A stretch of 16,735 nt of DNA from JAENVT01 sp040005915 (GTDB lineage: Bacteria; Actinomycetota; Acidimicrobiia; Acidimicrobiales; Ilumatobacteraceae). Positions 7,898 through 15,360 of the stretch are shown in pieces (the first letter of the stretch is position 1; the number at the start of each line of letters is the position of its first letter). Below the pieces are notes generated by a model, which was not told where the DNA came from, did not search any database, and was given only the letters and a program-made list of their open reading frames with translations. Both the position numbers and the translations under genes were made by a program. The DNA lies in NCBI GenBank assembly GCA_040005915.1, contig JBDTYA010000043.1, forward strand, positions 1 to 16,735, read 5' to 3'.

Positions 7898-10344
7898 CCG
7901 GGTCGAAGGTGCCATCGCAAGCGCGAGTCGTGATCATCGGCGGCGGCATCATCGGCTGCAGCATCGCCTACCACTTGACCGCGATGGGCGAGACCGATGT
8001 GGTGCTGCTCGAGCAGCATCAACTCACCGATGGCGCCACGTGGCACGCGGCCGGCCTGGTCGGCCAGCTGCGTTCTTCGCGAAACACGACCCGCATGCTC
8101 GAGCACTCCGTCGAGCTGTACGGCCGACTTGAGGCTGAGACCGGTCAAGCCGTCGACTGGCATCAGGTCGGCAGCCTGCGCCTGGCGTGCTCGCCCGAGC
8201 GGGTGATGGAGCTCAAACGGCTGACGACCATGGCCAAGAGCTTCGGGTTGCCGATGGAGATCATCAGCCCGCAGCGCGCCCAGGAGCTGTTCCCGTTGAT
8301 GACGATCGACGGCGTTCAGGCCGCGGCGTTCCTGCCAACGGACGGCTACATCGATCCGGCCAGCGTCACCCAGGCCATCGCCAAGGGTGCCCGGATGCGC
8401 AACGCCCAGATCTGCGAGCACACCAAGGTCACCTCGATCACCGTCGACGGACGGCGAGCATCGACCGTTCACACTGTCGATGCCGATGGTGTTCACACCG
8501 ACGTCGCCTGCGAGATGGTGGTCAACGCTGCCGGCATGTGGGGGATGGAGATCGGCCGGATGGCAGGCGTTCGCATTCCTGCTGTCGCGGTGGAACATCA
8601 GTACGTGCTCACCGGGCCGATTCCCGATTTCACGCCGGCAGAACTGCGCCGGATGCCGACGATGCGCGACCCCGACCTGCTCGTGTACTACAAGCCCGAT
8701 GGGCCGGGCCTCCTGGTGGGCGGGTACGAGCCGGACACGCTCCCGTTCGGCCACGCGGGCATCCCGACGCCGTTCCGACGCCAGTTGCTGGAGCCCGACT
8801 TCGACCGCTTCGAGCAGTTGGCCACCCTCGCCGCCAAGCGGACACCGGTGATCGAGACAGCCGGCATCCGCACCATGATCAACGGGCCGATCCCCTACAG
8901 CGCCGACGCCGACTTCGTGATGGGCAAGGTCCCCGAGCTCGACAACTACTACGTCGCCACCGGCTTCCTCTATGGGATCGCCGCCGGCGGTGGCGCCGGG
9001 AAGATGATGGCCGAGTGGATCCTCGACGGTCGCCCGTCCCTCGATCTGTGGCCCCTCGATGTTCGCCGTTTCGCCTTCCACCACACGACGCATCACTTCA
9101 TGGGTTCTCGAATGGTCGAGCTCTACGCCCACCACTACAAGCTGGCGGCGCCGGGCAGCGAGCACATCACATCGCGCGGCGTCAAGCGCAGCCCGCTGCA
9201 CGACACACTCGCAGCGCAGGGCGCGGTCTTCGGTTCACGCGGCGGATGGGAGCGGCCCAACTGGTTCGCACCCGCCGGTGTCGAACCGGTTGATCAGCCG
9301 TCGTTCAGCGAGCCCAATTGGTTCCAACACGTCGCCGAGGAGCACCGCGCCGTGCGCCAACGTGTCGCCCTCATCGACCAGACGTCGTTCGCCAAGTTCG
9401 AGATCACCGGGCCGGGAGCGCTCGACGCGGTGCAGTGGTTGTCGGTCGCCGACATGGACAAGGCGATCGGCACGGTGACGTACACGCAGCTGTGCAACCA
9501 GCGCGGCGGCATCGAGTGCGACCTCACGATGACGCGCCTCGGCGAGCAGCATTGGTACGTGGTCACCGGCTCGGCATTCGGCGCCCACGACATGGGTTGG
9601 ATCCGCTCGAACTCGCCCGACGACGGCAGCGTGCAGATCCGAGATCTCACGTCTGCCGGCGCGGTGATCAACCTCTGCGGACCGATGGCCCGCGAAGTGT
9701 TGCAGGGCGTCAGCGAGGACGACGTCTCCAACGCCGCATTGCCGTACGCGACCGCACGCGACATCACGATCGGCGCCGCGCCGGTGCTGGCGATGCGGGT
9801 CGGCTACGTCGGCGAGTTGGGTTGGGAGCTGCACGTACCGACGTCGTACGCATCCCACGTCTACGAACTGCTGCGCGACGCCGGCCGACAGCACGGCATC
9901 GCCAACGTCGGCTACCGCGCCATCGACACGCTGCGCATGGAGAAGGGCTACGTCTACTGGTCGACCGACGTCACGCCCGATACGACGCCATGGGAGGCCG
10001 GCCTCAGCTGGCGGGTCAACATGCGCAAGGGCGACTTCTGCGGCCGAGATGCCCTCGAGGCGCAACGCGCTGCCGGCGTCACCCGCAAGCTGTGCACGTT
10101 CACGCTCGAGGAGATGGCGTATCCGGTCAGCGGCGAGGCCATCATCGCCGATGGCACTGTCGTCGGCTTCACGACCAGCGCCAACTTCGGCCACACCATC
10201 GGCAAACCGATCGCCAACGGCTACCTGCCGATCGAGCTCGCCGATCGAACCGACTTCGTGATCGAGGTCTACGGCGAACCGATCCCGGCGACCCGCCATG
10301 ACGGCGCGTTGTACGACCCGAAGAACGCCCACCTCAAGTCATGA
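7894..10344 (+). CDS. Dimethylglycine/sarcosine dehydrogenase family protein (FAD oxidoreductase fused to GcvT domain), copy 2
   Basis: Second tandem N-methyl-amine dehydrogenase, also 816 residues. The ATG at 7894 overlaps the previous stop and follows GAAGGTGA at 7882-7889. The open frame extends farther upstream to 7354, but that part lies inside copy 1 and is not coding. Domain order matches copy 1: Rossmann VIIGGGIIG (13-21), GATWHAAGL with probable covalent-FAD His51, FAO_M linker, GcvT domain with GGIECDLT (folate Asp543), GcvT C-terminal barrel and a terminal YDPKNAHLKS. By eye about half of the residues in the N-terminal region are shared with copy 1, so the two are old paralogues with probably different substrates, for example one dimethylglycine and one sarcosine. 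That division is inference. Its stop overlaps the kinase-like gene start (ATGA), so all are likely co-translated. Confidence 0.92.
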   Translation: MTGSKVPSQARVVIIGGGIIGCSIAYHLTAMGETDVVLLEQHQLTDGATWHAAGLVGQLRSSRNTTRMLEHSVELYGRLEAETGQAVDWHQVGSLRLACSPERVMELKRLTTMAKSFGLPMEIISPQRAQELFPLMTIDGVQAAAFLPTDGYIDPASVTQAIAKGARMRNAQICEHTKVTSITVDGRRASTVHTVDADGVHTDVACEMVVNAAGMWGMEIGRMAGVRIPAVAVEHQYVLTGPIPDFTPAELRRMPTMRDPDLLVYYKPDGPGLLVGGYEPDTLPFGHAGIPTPFRRQLLEPDFDRFEQLATLAAKRTPVIETAGIRTMINGPIPYSADADFVMGKVPELDNYYVATGFLYGIAAGGGAGKMMAEWILDGRPSLDLWPLDVRRFAFHHTTHHFMGSRMVELYAHHYKLAAPGSEHITSRGVKRSPLHDTLAAQGAVFGSRGGWERPNWFAPAGVEPVDQPSFSEPNWFQHVAEEHRAVRQRVALIDQTSFAKFEITGPGALDAVQWLSVADMDKAIGTVTYTQLCNQRGGIECDLTMTRLGEQHWYVVTGSAFGAHDMGWIRSNSPDDGSVQIRDLTSAGAVINLCGPMAREVLQGVSEDDVSNAALPYATARDITIGAAPVLAMRVGYVGELGWELHVPTSYASHVYELLRDAGRQHGIANVGYRAIDTLRMEKGYVYWSTDVTPDTTPWEAGLSWRVNMRKGDFCGRDALEAQRAAGVTRKLCTFTLEEMAYPVSGEAIIADGTVVGFTTSANFGHTIGKPIANGYLPIELADRTDFVIEVYGEPIPATRHDGALYDPKNAHLKS

Positions 10345-11237
10345 GCGACATCGGCGACCACCTCCGGCGCGCCGGTCTGCCCGCCAACGCCACCACGACT
10401 CGACTGGCCGGGCTGACCAACGTCAATCACCTCGTCGCCGTCGGTGATGAGCACTACGTGTTGCGCATTCCAGGCGACGGTACGAGCGAGTACATCGATC
10501 GCGTCGACGAGGAAGTGGCGGCACGATCCGCGGCAGCGGCCGGAGTCAATGCCGAGGTGATCTTCTTCGATCCGACCGACGGATTGATGGTCACTCGCTA
10601 CGTCGACGGAGCAACGACGATGAGTGCCGGCGGGTTTCAGGATCTCGGTGCGGTTGCCCGCGCCGGTCAGGCCTTTCGACGACTGCACACCACCGCCGAA
10701 TCGTTCGCCAGTGACTTCGCACTCTTCGCCATGATCGACGAGTACAAGGCGTTGCTGGCGTCGAAGGGGGCGGCACTCCCGGACGGGTACGAAGACGTGC
10801 AGGGCCGGGCCGAGGTCGTCCGCGCCGCACTCGAGGCCGCCCCGGTCCGGCTCGTTGCATGCCACTGCGATCCGCTGTGCGAGAACTTCCTCGACACCGG
10901 CACTCGGATGTTGATCATCGACTACGAGTACGCCGGCAACAACGACCCCATGTGGGACCTCGGCGATCTCTCCGTCGAGGGTGGGTTCGACAGGGCCCAG
11001 GATGACGCACTCCTACGCGCCTACTTCGGCGCTGATCCACCGGCCGACCAACGTGGCCGGATGGTCGCCTACAAGGCGTTGTGCGATCTGTTGTGGACAC
11101 TGTGGGGTGTCATCCAACACGTCAACGACAACCCGGCCGACGATTTCTGGGCGTACGCGGTCGGCCGCTTCGAACGCTGCAAGGCACTGATGTCGAGCCC
11201 CGACTTCGACGCCCAGATCGTTGCAATCGGCGGCTAG
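10341..11237 (+). CDS. Choline/ethanolamine kinase-like phosphotransferase (APH fold)
   Basis: Predicted small-molecule kinase of the aminoglycoside phosphotransferase/choline kinase superfamily, 298 residues. The N-terminal lobe has LAGLTNVNHLVAVGDEHYVLRIPG, a glycine-poor nucleotide-binding start with the ATP-binding strand. The catalytic loop is CHCDPLCENFL, giving H175-x-D177 and N182. The metal-binding segment IIDYEYAGNNDPMWDLGDLS has Asp194. The NNDP-WDL wording is closer to bacterial LicA-type choline kinases than to antibiotic kinases. It starts in an ATGA overlap with the second dehydrogenase, so it belongs to the methylamine operon. A choline, ethanolamine or related amino-alcohol substrate is plausible from context, but phosphorylation would divert choline from the oxidation pathway, so the role is open. 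Thiamine or methylthioribose kinase-like activity cannot be excluded. Confidence 0.82.
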   Translation: MSDIGDHLRRAGLPANATTTRLAGLTNVNHLVAVGDEHYVLRIPGDGTSEYIDRVDEEVAARSAAAAGVNAEVIFFDPTDGLMVTRYVDGATTMSAGGFQDLGAVARAGQAFRRLHTTAESFASDFALFAMIDEYKALLASKGAALPDGYEDVQGRAEVVRAALEAAPVRLVACHCDPLCENFLDTGTRMLIIDYEYAGNNDPMWDLGDLSVEGGFDRAQDDALLRAYFGADPPADQRGRMVAYKALCDLLWTLWGVIQHVNDNPADDFWAYAVGRFERCKALMSSPDFDAQIVAIGG

Positions 11238-11282
11238 TGCGCCGGCGGCTGTTCACATTCGACAACAAAGCGGAGGTAGATG

Positions 11283-11582
11283 ATGAGTGCGACCGTGGTG
11301 AGCTACCAGGCGAGACCCGAACGAGCACAGGAGAACCAGCGGTTGATCGAGGGGGTGTTCGCCGAGCTGGAAGCGAAGCAACCGGTTGGCTTCACGTACA
11401 AGGTGTTCCGTCTCGAAGACGGCGTCAGCTTCGTACACGTCGTGATCGAGCACGACGATGTCGACGAGCCCGACTCACTGCAGGACGTAGATGCCTTTCA
11501 AGCCTTCGTAGCCGGGATCGGCGAACGCTGCGATGTCCCACCTGTCGCCATGGGAGCAACCCTCATCGGCGGCTACCGGTAA
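11283..11582 (+). CDS. Small conserved protein, probable ABM-like (dimeric alpha/beta barrel) fold
   Basis: A 99-residue cytoplasmic protein. Two adjacent ATGs exist (11280 and 11283) after GGAGG at 11272-11276. The second has the better spacing of 6 bases, so it is preferred; the first adds one Met. The layout TVVSYQARPERAQENQRLIEGVFAELEAKQP then FTYKVFRLEDGVSFVHVVIEH, a helix DAFQAFVAGIGERCD and a terminal strand resembles the ferredoxin-like half of antibiotic-biosynthesis-monooxygenase (ABM) domain proteins. No catalytic residue can be assigned and the name does not imply antibiotic synthesis. It lies 45 bp after the kinase-like gene, same strand, so it probably ends this operon. The inverted repeat downstream supports that. 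Confidence 0.75.
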   Translation: MSATVVSYQARPERAQENQRLIEGVFAELEAKQPVGFTYKVFRLEDGVSFVHVVIEHDDVDEPDSLQDVDAFQAFVAGIGERCDVPPVAMGATLIGGYR

Positions 11583-11583
11583 G

Positions 11584-11616
11584 CCCGACCCCCCGCCCCC
11601 CCCGCCCCCACCCCCC
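11584..11616 (-). repeat. C-rich tract, G-quadruplex-prone on the minus strand
   Basis: Immediately after the small ABM-like gene, the plus strand has C runs of 3, 6, 8, 5 and 6 bases. The last four runs are separated by single G or A bases. On the minus strand this reads as four or more long G runs with one-base loops, the classic pattern for a very stable G-quadruplex. It lies downstream of the MFS gene stop, beyond the inverted repeat, so a read-through MFS transcript would carry it as RNA. Its last three bases overlap the left arm of the inverted repeat. Such homopolymer runs are also prone to slippage and to sequencing error. Confidence 0.7.
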
Positions 11617-11676
11617 ACCGAAACTTTGTCGCTCGCAGGTCGCTGGGTGACATCGCAGCGAAAAAGTTTCGGTGGG
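11614..11676. terminator. 20-bp inverted repeat between convergent genes; probable bidirectional terminator or palindromic repeat element
   Basis: Left arm CCCACCGAAACTTTGTCGCT (11614-11633) and right arm AGCGAAAAAGTTTCGGTGGG (11657-11676) pair at 19 of 20 positions around a 23-base loop. The hairpin begins 31 bases after the stop of the small plus-strand gene and 10 bases after the stop of the minus-strand MFS gene. It is placed to end transcription from both sides. There is no classic U tract after the stem; A/T runs lie inside the arms. The unusual length and regularity also fit a dispersed palindromic element. Confidence 0.65.
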
Positions 11677-11686
11677 TCGAGTGCAG

Positions 11687-12967
11687 CTACCGACCTCGCT
11701 TGGTGCGATACCTGCGGCCCATCGCCACCAGGGTCGCCGGCACGAAGAACGCTCTCGCCGGTAGCGACACCTCCCTCCACGGCCGCTTCGTCAACGGCGC
11801 CCGCCAGGCAAGCAGGCGGTACACGAAGAACGTCGCCAGCAAGCCGTGCAGACCGATCACCGCCCAGAAGAACCCCTTCGGCCCGGCGACGATCATCATC
11901 CCGGCCGCCACGAACGGGCCGGCGACGGCACCCATTCCATAGAGCGTCACCAACTGGGATGCCGCAGCGTTGACGTGCTCGGGCTCGATCCAGTCGTTGG
12001 TGTACGCCGAGGAGATGGAATACAACGGGTAGCTGCACCCACCGAGAACCGCGATCAACAACAACGCCATCGGGCTCGTCGAGGGACCGAGCAGCAACAG
12101 CATCGCAGCGCCGATCGCCCCGAGCGAAGCGGCGAAACCAACTGCGCGTCGATCGATGTCGTCGGACGCGGCGGAGACCGGCCAGTGGAACAGCATCCCG
12201 CCGATGTTGGGCGCGGCGACGAACAGACCGATCCGGCCGGTCGACATACCGACACGGGTCGCGTAGATCGCGGCCATGCCCGTCAGCGCGCCGTGGGCCA
12301 TCCCCACCAGCAGGCACGAGTACACCCCGGTCGGCACGAGCCTGGCGAGCTTGCGCAACGAGATGTGATCGTGCTCGACGATGCGCGGCGGGTTGGCTTC
12401 CTCCGACAGCGCTACGGGTGCGACCGCGAGCGAGGTGACGATGCTGGCGATGGCGAAGCCGGTCACGACGCGTGCGTCGATCGCGAAGAGCAGGACCTGG
12501 CCGAGGCCGAACGCTCCAGAGGTGACGACGGCGTAGATCGCCAGCAACCTGCCGCGGTTCTCGTTGGTGGCGAGGTTGTTGAGCCACGACTCGGCGACCA
12601 CGTATTGGCCGGCGAGGCACAGGCCTGTGACGAACCGCAACCATGCCCAAGCCGGCGCCGATTGGGTGAGGCCCACCGACAACATCGCAGCCGACAACAA
12701 GGACGCGAGTGCCGCGTAGACGCGGATGTGTCCGACCCGGCCGAGCGCCGAGAGCGCCACACGCGAACCGACGAGGAAGCCGATGTAATACGACGCGCTG
12801 ATGAGACTGCTGACGACGGTCGGCAACTTGGCGAGCTCGGAACGGACGCCGAGCAGCGTGCCGAACAGACCAGCCGCCAGCAACAACAATGCCAGGCCGA
12901 CGAACAGGCCCCACGTCGCCAACGCCAGATCGCGCTTCGGGGAGAGGCCGTCGTCGGTGCGTTCCAT
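11687..12967 (-). CDS. MFS transporter, YcaD-like
   Basis: Predicted 12-helix major facilitator permease, 426 residues, with alternating hydrophobic segments from about residue 16 to 400 and a basic C-terminal tail (RYRTKRGR). The motif CLAGQYVVAESWLNNLATNENRGRLLA and the later SSAYTNDWIEPEH resemble the YcaD-type group of MFS proteins. A conserved GRVGHIRVY loop follows TM2. The substrate is unknown. The ATG at 12967 is the first good start; GGGAGG lies 11 bases upstream, a longer spacing than ideal. The gene is divergent from the saccharopine-dehydrogenase-like gene across 41 bp, so the two may be co-regulated. It could move a substrate or product of that enzyme, which is inference only. 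Confidence 0.85.
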   Translation of the reverse strand: MERTDDGLSPKRDLALATWGLFVGLALLLLAAGLFGTLLGVRSELAKLPTVVSSLISASYYIGFLVGSRVALSALGRVGHIRVYAALASLLSAAMLSVGLTQSAPAWAWLRFVTGLCLAGQYVVAESWLNNLATNENRGRLLAIYAVVTSGAFGLGQVLLFAIDARVVTGFAIASIVTSLAVAPVALSEEANPPRIVEHDHISLRKLARLVPTGVYSCLLVGMAHGALTGMAAIYATRVGMSTGRIGLFVAAPNIGGMLFHWPVSAASDDIDRRAVGFAASLGAIGAAMLLLLGPSTSPMALLLIAVLGGCSYPLYSISSAYTNDWIEPEHVNAAASQLVTLYGMGAVAGPFVAAGMMIVAGPKGFFWAVIGLHGLLATFFVYRLLAWRAPLTKRPWREVSLPARAFFVPATLVAMGRRYRTKRGR

Positions 12968-13008
12968 GGCGGCTCAAGCCTCCCACGCGCACGGTGTACT
13001 GTCGCCGG
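12968..13008. promoter_or_regulatory. Short divergent promoter region with possible leaderless -10 element
   Basis: The 41-bp gap separates the MFS gene (minus) from the oxidoreductase gene (plus). On the plus strand TACTGT (12997-13002) fits a TANNNT -10 hexamer and ends 6 bases before the ATG at 13009, so transcription would begin at or next to the A of the start codon. No ribosome-binding sequence precedes that ATG. This is the pattern of a leaderless gene, common in actinobacteria. No clear -35 is present. Confidence 0.4.
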
Positions 13009-14115
13009 ATGAGTTCCCCGTCTGCATCGCGGCTCACGCTGGTCGGGGCGGGCAAGATCGGTCAGGCCATCGTGCAGTTGCTGTCGGCCGCCCCGGAGTT
13101 CGACGTCACCGTGATCGACCGCGACGAATCAGCGCTCGGGACCATTCGGGCGAAGGGTGTCAAGGCGTTCGCGGTCGACATCACCGACCCCGTCGCTCTC
13201 GCCGCACAGGTCGACGGTCAAGACATGGTGATCAGCGCGGCGCCGTTCCACGCGACTTCGACCATCGCCACCGCGGCACGCAACGCCGGCGCGCACTACT
13301 TCGACCTCACCGAAGACGTCGACTCGACGCGGGTCGTCAAGAGCCTGGCCGTCGACTCCACGTCCGCACTCGTCCCCCAGTGCGGCCTGGCACCCGGATT
13401 CGTCTCGATCGCCGCTGCCGAACTGGCCCGGTCGTTCGATGACATCCGCTCGATCTCGATGCGCGTCGGTGCGCTGCCACAGTTCCCCACCAACGCGTTC
13501 AAGTACAACCTCACGTGGTCGACCGACGGCCTGATCAACGAGTACTGCAACCCGTGCGAGGCGATCGTCGACGGCAAGATGTTGGAGGTCCTGCCGCTCG
13601 AAGAGGTCGAAGCCTTCTCGCTCGACGGCGTCGACTACGAGGCGTTCAACACCTCGGGCGGTCTGGGCACGCTGTGCGAGACGCTGCTGGGTGAGGTCGA
13701 GACGCTCAACTACAAGACTGTCCGCTACCCCGGTCACCGCGATGCGATCAAGATGCTCATCACCGACCTGCGCTTGTCCCGTCGGCGCGACCTGTTGAAG
13801 GAACTGCTCGAGGCCGCGATCCCCATCACGTATCAAGACGTCGTGCTGATCTTCGTGACCGCCTCGGGCATGCGCAACGGCCTGCTGATGCAGGAGACGT
13901 TCGCTCGCAAGGTCTACGCCTCGGAGGTCAACGGGCAGCGCCTGTCCGCGATCCAGCTGACCACTGCTGCCGGTATCTGCACGATGGCTGACCTGATGCG
14001 TGAAGGCAAGTTGCCGCAGCGCGGTTTCGTGCGCCAGGAGCAATGCGCGCTCAGCGACTTCCTGGCCAACCGTTTCGGTTCTCTGTACCTGCGCGGCAAG
14101 GAAGTCACCTCGTAG
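13009..14115 (+). CDS. Saccharopine dehydrogenase / lysine 6-dehydrogenase-like NAD(P)-dependent oxidoreductase
   Basis: Predicted soluble amino-acid-type dehydrogenase, 368 residues. The Rossmann motif LVGAGKIG (GxGxxG at residues 13-18) is followed by VIDRDE, whose acidic end of strand 2 suggests NAD preference. Then come MVISAAPFHAT, GAHYFDLTED and GLAPGF. The C-terminal domain has NLTWSTDGLINEYCNPCEAI, FNTSGGLGTLCETLLG and VRYPGHRD. These match the saccharopine dehydrogenase family, especially lysine 6-dehydrogenase-like members. The ATG at 13009 puts the Rossmann strand at the usual place; an upstream extension to 12889 would run into the MFS gene. There is no Shine-Dalgarno, consistent with a leaderless message. 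Substrate is not certain: lysine, saccharopine or another amino/imino acid. It is the only gene here without an obvious link to methylamine oxidation. Confidence 0.85.
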   Translation: MSSPSASRLTLVGAGKIGQAIVQLLSAAPEFDVTVIDRDESALGTIRAKGVKAFAVDITDPVALAAQVDGQDMVISAAPFHATSTIATAARNAGAHYFDLTEDVDSTRVVKSLAVDSTSALVPQCGLAPGFVSIAAAELARSFDDIRSISMRVGALPQFPTNAFKYNLTWSTDGLINEYCNPCEAIVDGKMLEVLPLEEVEAFSLDGVDYEAFNTSGGLGTLCETLLGEVETLNYKTVRYPGHRDAIKMLITDLRLSRRRDLLKELLEAAIPITYQDVVLIFVTASGMRNGLLMQETFARKVYASEVNGQRLSAIQLTTAAGICTMADLMREGKLPQRGFVRQEQCALSDFLANRFGSLYLRGKEVTS

Positions 14116-14132
14116 CAGTAGTCATCTGAACG

Positions 14133-14147
14133 CCGACGGCTCGTCGG
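14133..14147 (+). terminator. Small GC-rich hairpin after the oxidoreductase gene
   Basis: CCGACG-GCT-CGTCGG forms a perfect 6-bp stem with a 3-base loop, 17 bases after the stop codon at 14115. There is no U tract behind it. In high-GC actinobacteria such stems can act as terminators, but short stems also occur by chance. Confidence 0.4.
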
Positions 14148-14421
14148 TCTCGGGGAGCCTCTTCAACGACGGGCCAGCGCCGATGCGCCGACATGGGGCG
14201 GTCATGCCCGTCCGGCCGGTCGGGCGCGAGCTCGGTACTGCGGGTGCTCACAGCGCGCCCAACCAGGTCGAACGGGTTCGATTTCAGTACTGGGAATACC
14301 GGAATCGCGCCCGATGCACCCGGTGATGACGGTGGGGAACCGCGCGGCGAACCAGCGTTCCGGGCGCCAACCCCGCTCGATGCCGCCGCTCACCAGATCG
14401 CAGAGCTGAGATCCGCCCGGA
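14148..14421. other. Intergenic stretch with no convincing gene
   Basis: This is the remainder of a 306-bp gap (14116-14421) between two convergent genes. A 63-codon minus-strand frame (14393-14202, GTG start) has GC-rich third positions in its first thirty codons but no ribosome site and no recognisable domain. A GAGATCC/GGATCTC pair near 14407-14445 spans the end of etfA and could form a weak stem. Nothing here resembles a tRNA, repeat array or transposon end. Confidence 0.5.
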
Positions 14422-15360
14422 TCAACCCCGGCGGCGGTGGATCTCGGCGGTGATCGCCGGCACCACTTGGTGCAGATCCCCGATCACGGCGTAGTCGGCC
14501 TTGGTGACCATGTTGGCCTCGGGATCGGTGTTGATGGCGAGGATCTTCTTCGATGCCATCGCGCCCACCCAGTGCTGAATCGCGCCCGAGATACCGCAGG
14601 CGATGTAGATGTCGGGGGCGATTCGCGTGCCGGTCTGGCCGACCTGATCGGTGTGGTTGCGCCAACCGAGATTGGTGACGGCGCGACTACACCCGACAAC
14701 ACCGCCGAGGCTCGTCGCCAGCTCTTGGAGCGGAGCAAACCCATCGGCAGAGCCGACGCCGCGACCACCACTGACGACGACCGGCGCGGTCGACAGGGTG
14801 ACACCGGCAGCACGCTCGACACGCTCGCGGATGACCGAGCGACTGAGGGCGGGATCGAGCTCGACCCACAGCGGAGACACGGTGGCCGTGACCGGGGCTT
14901 CGACGGCCGGGAAGGCGTGATGGGCGATCGTGACGAGTTGGATCGACGCGTCGAGCGAACACCGCTCGAGCAACGATCCGCCCCAACGCACGCGCACCAG
15001 ATGGTCGTCGCCGAACTCCACCACATTGGCGACCATCGGCAGATCGAGCAGCGCAGCGGCATGAGCCATCACTTCGTTCCCGCGATCGGTGCCGGTGGCC
15101 AGGATCATCGTCGGGCCCAGCGAGGTCGCCGCTTGAGCCACGACCGCACCCCACGCTTCGGGCCCGTAGTCGACGAGCACCGCGTCGTCCACCTGGTGAA
15201 CGGTGGTCGCACCGAACACGCTGATCTGTTCGACCAGGCCATCAGCGGCCTTGCCGATCGTGAGAGCGTGCACCTCGCCGAGGTTGTTCGCCGCGGCGAG
15301 GGCCTCCCATGTGGCCGGCGACATCGTGCCGCGATCATGTTCGACGACGACCAGTATCAC
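14422..15360 (-). CDS. etfA: Electron transfer flavoprotein alpha subunit
   Basis: FAD-carrying subunit of the ETF heterodimer, 312 residues, the usual family size. It collects electrons from flavin dehydrogenases and passes them toward ETF:quinone oxidoreductase. The C-terminal FAD domain is well conserved: VVVSGGRGVGS, the DQVGQTGTRIAPDIYIACGIS stretch, SGAIQHWVGAM, and INTDPEANMVTKADYAVIGD. The start is a GTG at 15360 inside a GTGA overlap with the etfB stop, so the two subunits are translated together. It is the last gene of an operon that begins outside the window with a GcvT-type dehydrogenase. That context suggests this ETF serves methylamine demethylation, as ETF does for mitochondrial dimethylglycine and sarcosine dehydrogenases. 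Confidence 0.94.
   Translation of the reverse strand: MILVVVEHDRGTMSPATWEALAAANNLGEVHALTIGKAADGLVEQISVFGATTVHQVDDAVLVDYGPEAWGAVVAQAATSLGPTMILATGTDRGNEVMAHAAALLDLPMVANVVEFGDDHLVRVRWGGSLLERCSLDASIQLVTIAHHAFPAVEAPVTATVSPLWVELDPALSRSVIRERVERAAGVTLSTAPVVVSGGRGVGSADGFAPLQELATSLGGVVGCSRAVTNLGWRNHTDQVGQTGTRIAPDIYIACGISGAIQHWVGAMASKKILAINTDPEANMVTKADYAVIGDLHQVVPAITAEIHRRRG

Noticed and set aside
11475..13055. A 526-codon minus-strand frame over the MFS gene
   Set aside because: It is another frame of the MFS region, Arg-rich, running through the C-rich tract and inverted repeat. The MFS frame has the real membrane pattern.
14274..14288. A GGGTTCGATTT motif like a tRNA T-loop
   Set aside because: The flanking bases do not form the T stem and no acceptor or anticodon arm can be built around it.
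14202..14393. A 63-codon minus-strand ORF in the 306-bp gap
   Set aside because: GTG start without ribosome site, no domain recognised, and coding-like third positions only in its first half. Kept as a note in the intergenic entry.
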